A stretch of DNA of 40,047 bases from positions 1 through 40,047 of the forward strand of contig CANORV010000005.1 of the NCBI GenBank assembly GCA_947569245.1. Reading direction: 5' to 3'. Below, piece by piece: positions 38,744 to 40,047 of the stretch. Position numbers and translations under genes: made by a program. Under the pieces are notes generated by a model. It did not search any database and was not told where the DNA came from. It was given only the letters and a program-made list of their open reading frames with translations. Position 1 is the first letter of the stretch; the number at the start of each line of letters is the position of its first letter. This DNA comes from an uncultured Mycoplasmatota bacterium (lineage in GTDB: Bacteria > Bacillota_I > Bacilli_A > RF39 > UBA660).

Positions 38744-40047
38744 CTATGGTGCTAAGATAACTCGGAAGCCAACCTCTATATCTGCTGAGCCGAAATGATT
38801 ACTAAAGCCAAACACACCAGACTCTAAACCATGATAGTATCCACCACCACGTGCAACCCAAGGATAGGCCAGAGGGACAAAGACGGCGTAGTCGGAATAC
38901 CAGGAACTAATCTGTCTAGCTTGATTATTGGCATATATTATACTCTTAAATGGTCCCATTTCTACTGTTGCATCTCCTAAGTGTCCACTTGTAAAATCTG
39001 AATAACTTGTTCCATAGGCATACTTATCATAATACTTTTCTTCGGGCCAAGAATATCCTGATGTAAGACTTCCTCCTTCTCCAAAACTACCAGTAAATCC
39101 CGAGTGATTGCTAGCATTGCTTCCTGATAATGGTTGTCCACTTTGATTAGTCATTATTCCCATTATATATTCAAAGGAACCACCTGACATGTCATATATT
39201 CCTGTTATATTTCCAGTAGTTGATGCAAGGTATCCTGTTTCAGTATTATAGGGACGTGTTATATCACTTGTTGTTCCATATTTATTACATGCTCTATTAT
39301 CATTGGTATATCCACATGTTGGTTCATTAACTGATGCATATCCTGTTATAAAATTACTGTTGTTATTAAATCGAACACTCATCATGGAACCATATTTTGA
39401 ATGTTGTAAGTACGAAACTGCACCCCATTCACTATTTTTCATCATGTGTGAATCCATTTCCCTTTGGTAGTAATAACTTGTATAAAAGGCATTTCCTACC
39501 TGAATATTTCTCCAACTTGTTACATTTGGTTTTATTTGGACTCCCATAGCGTTAAATGAATTATCTGGTGCAGTGTTTGATTTACTTGTTTCAAACTTTC
39601 CTACCCAGATTCCATTTGAGTTAAAACTCGTGAATGCTGGATGTGTTAACCATTCATTCTTCTTTGTTCCATTTGATGGTGTTGTATATTTTGATTCAAA
39701 CTCAACCTCAATTGTTTGAACTCTATCTTCTACCTCAGTTAAACCACTATAAGTCTCATCATTAAAGATTTTATACCTATATCTTGGTATCCAAACAAAA
39801 TATGACTCAATTTTTTCTTCTGGTATTACATCACCATTTGCATATGGTATAGTTTCATCTTTTAAAATAACGGCATTGGCCCACTCTTTATTTTGATAGT
39901 TATACCACTCTTCTTCAACATTTGCTTTAGTTACTGTTCCATCATTTGCTATTTTTACAGGAATTAATCCTTCCTTTAATACTGGATCTGCTCCATTTAG
40001 AGTTATATCATTATAAATATTATTTTGAACTAATGTAACAGTTATCT
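38744..40047 (-). CDS. Surface protein with FGE/C-type-lectin-like variable C terminus (copy 3, 5' end beyond window)
   Basis: The frame is open to the right window edge, so the gene is partial; an ATG at 39547 is internal. It reads from ITVTLVQNNIYNDITLNGAD through 'ESYFVWIPRYRYKIFNDETY', 'FNSNGIWVGKFETSKSNTAP', 'YYYQREMDSHMMKNSEWGAV', IYDMSGGSFEYIMGIMTNQS to GFRVILAP. Around 39600-39780 the DNA is identical by eye to copy 1 (33020-33200), yet the last 45 codons differ at 20 of 45 residues. Like copy 1 it should be an N-terminally anchored surface protein. Apparently intact in the part seen. Confidence 0.85.
   Translation of the reverse strand, partial: ITVTLVQNNIYNDITLNGADPVLKEGLIPVKIANDGTVTKANVEEEWYNYQNKEWANAVILKDETIPYANGDVIPEEKIESYFVWIPRYRYKIFNDETYSGLTEVEDRVQTIEVEFESKYTTPSNGTKKNEWLTHPAFTSFNSNGIWVGKFETSKSNTAPDNSFNAMGVQIKPNVTSWRNIQVGNAFYTSYYYQREMDSHMMKNSEWGAVSYLQHSKYGSMMSVRFNNNSNFITGYASVNEPTCGYTNDNRACNKYGTTSDITRPYNTETGYLASTTGNITGIYDMSGGSFEYIMGIMTNQSGQPLSGSNASNHSGFTGSFGEGGSLTSGYSWPEEKYYDKYAYGTSYSDFTSGHLGDATVEMGPFKSIIYANNQARQISSWYSDYAVFVPLAYPWVARGGGYYHGLESGVFGFSNHFGSADIEVGFRVILAP
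38762..38896 (-). other. Hypervariable C-terminal segment of copy 3 (VR-like)
   Basis: 45 codons, 67 of 135 bases G or C by hand count. The flanks on both sides are nearly identical to copy 1, so the divergence is confined to this block. Confidence 0.75.

Overview
The window is very AT-rich, with compact genes, Gram-positive Shine-Dalgarno sites, frequent TTG/GTG starts, TGA used as stop and TGG for Trp. It carries a dacF-spoIIA-spoVA type sporulation cluster, a serS T-box leader, two lipoteichoic-acid synthase-like proteins, and LCP and PASTA wall proteins. Together these point to a low-GC, spore-forming (or formerly spore-forming) Gram-positive of the Bacilli/Erysipelotrichia/RF39-like kind, probably uncultured and gut-associated. 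Lineage is inference; the gene families are read from the sequence.

Layout. 1-0.9 kb: the 5' part of an ECF sigma gene and a small frameshifted membrane-protein gene. 1-8.4 kb: minus-strand genes for an FkbM methyltransferase, SerS with its T-box leader, a DUF1292-like protein, an unknown acidic protein, an O-antigen-ligase-like membrane protein, an unknown protein and an LtaS-type phosphotransferase. 8.5-10.2 kb: a divergent PASTA-only membrane protein. 10.27-11.74 kb: an IS3-family element sitting between the two arms of what looks like one bidirectional terminator. 11.8-15.2 kb: two paralogous surface proteins, each with a G10 run at codons 13-16 that puts the gene out of frame as read. 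15.4-24.8 kb: cell-envelope genes (GH73 glucosaminidase, LCP-PASTA protein, degenerate GGDEF protein, a second LtaS). 25-28.2 kb: spoVAE, spoVAD, spoVAC, sigF, spoIIAA and a 59-codon membrane ORF. 28.4-36.3 kb: dacF split by a 6.83-kb integrative element. 36.4-37.2 kb: a VanY-like carboxypeptidase. 37.3-40.05 kb: a decayed and an apparently intact copy of a surface protein with an FGE/C-type-lectin-like C terminus.

Main observations. (1) The dacF element is bounded by matching 12-bp inverted arms around an AA dinucleotide. Joining the flanks restores a 381-codon dacF reading frame, so excision would rebuild the protein exactly. The element carries a large serine recombinase, a 35-aa ORF upstream of it, an MBOAT/SGNH-type acyltransferase pair with a lipoprotein, and a surface protein. 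(2) Three FGE/lectin-fold surface proteins share nearly identical upstream blocks. Their last about 45 codons are GC-rich and hypervariable at first and second codon positions around an invariant scaffold, which is the pattern expected of diversity-generating-retroelement (DGR) targets. No reverse transcriptase or template repeat is in the window. (3) The two G10 genes look like contingency (phase-variable) loci. (4) spoIIAB is absent between spoIIAA and sigF, and SpoIIAA has Asp where the phosphorylated Ser normally sits. The window therefore combines several independent ways of varying cell-surface proteins with an unusual sporulation locus.
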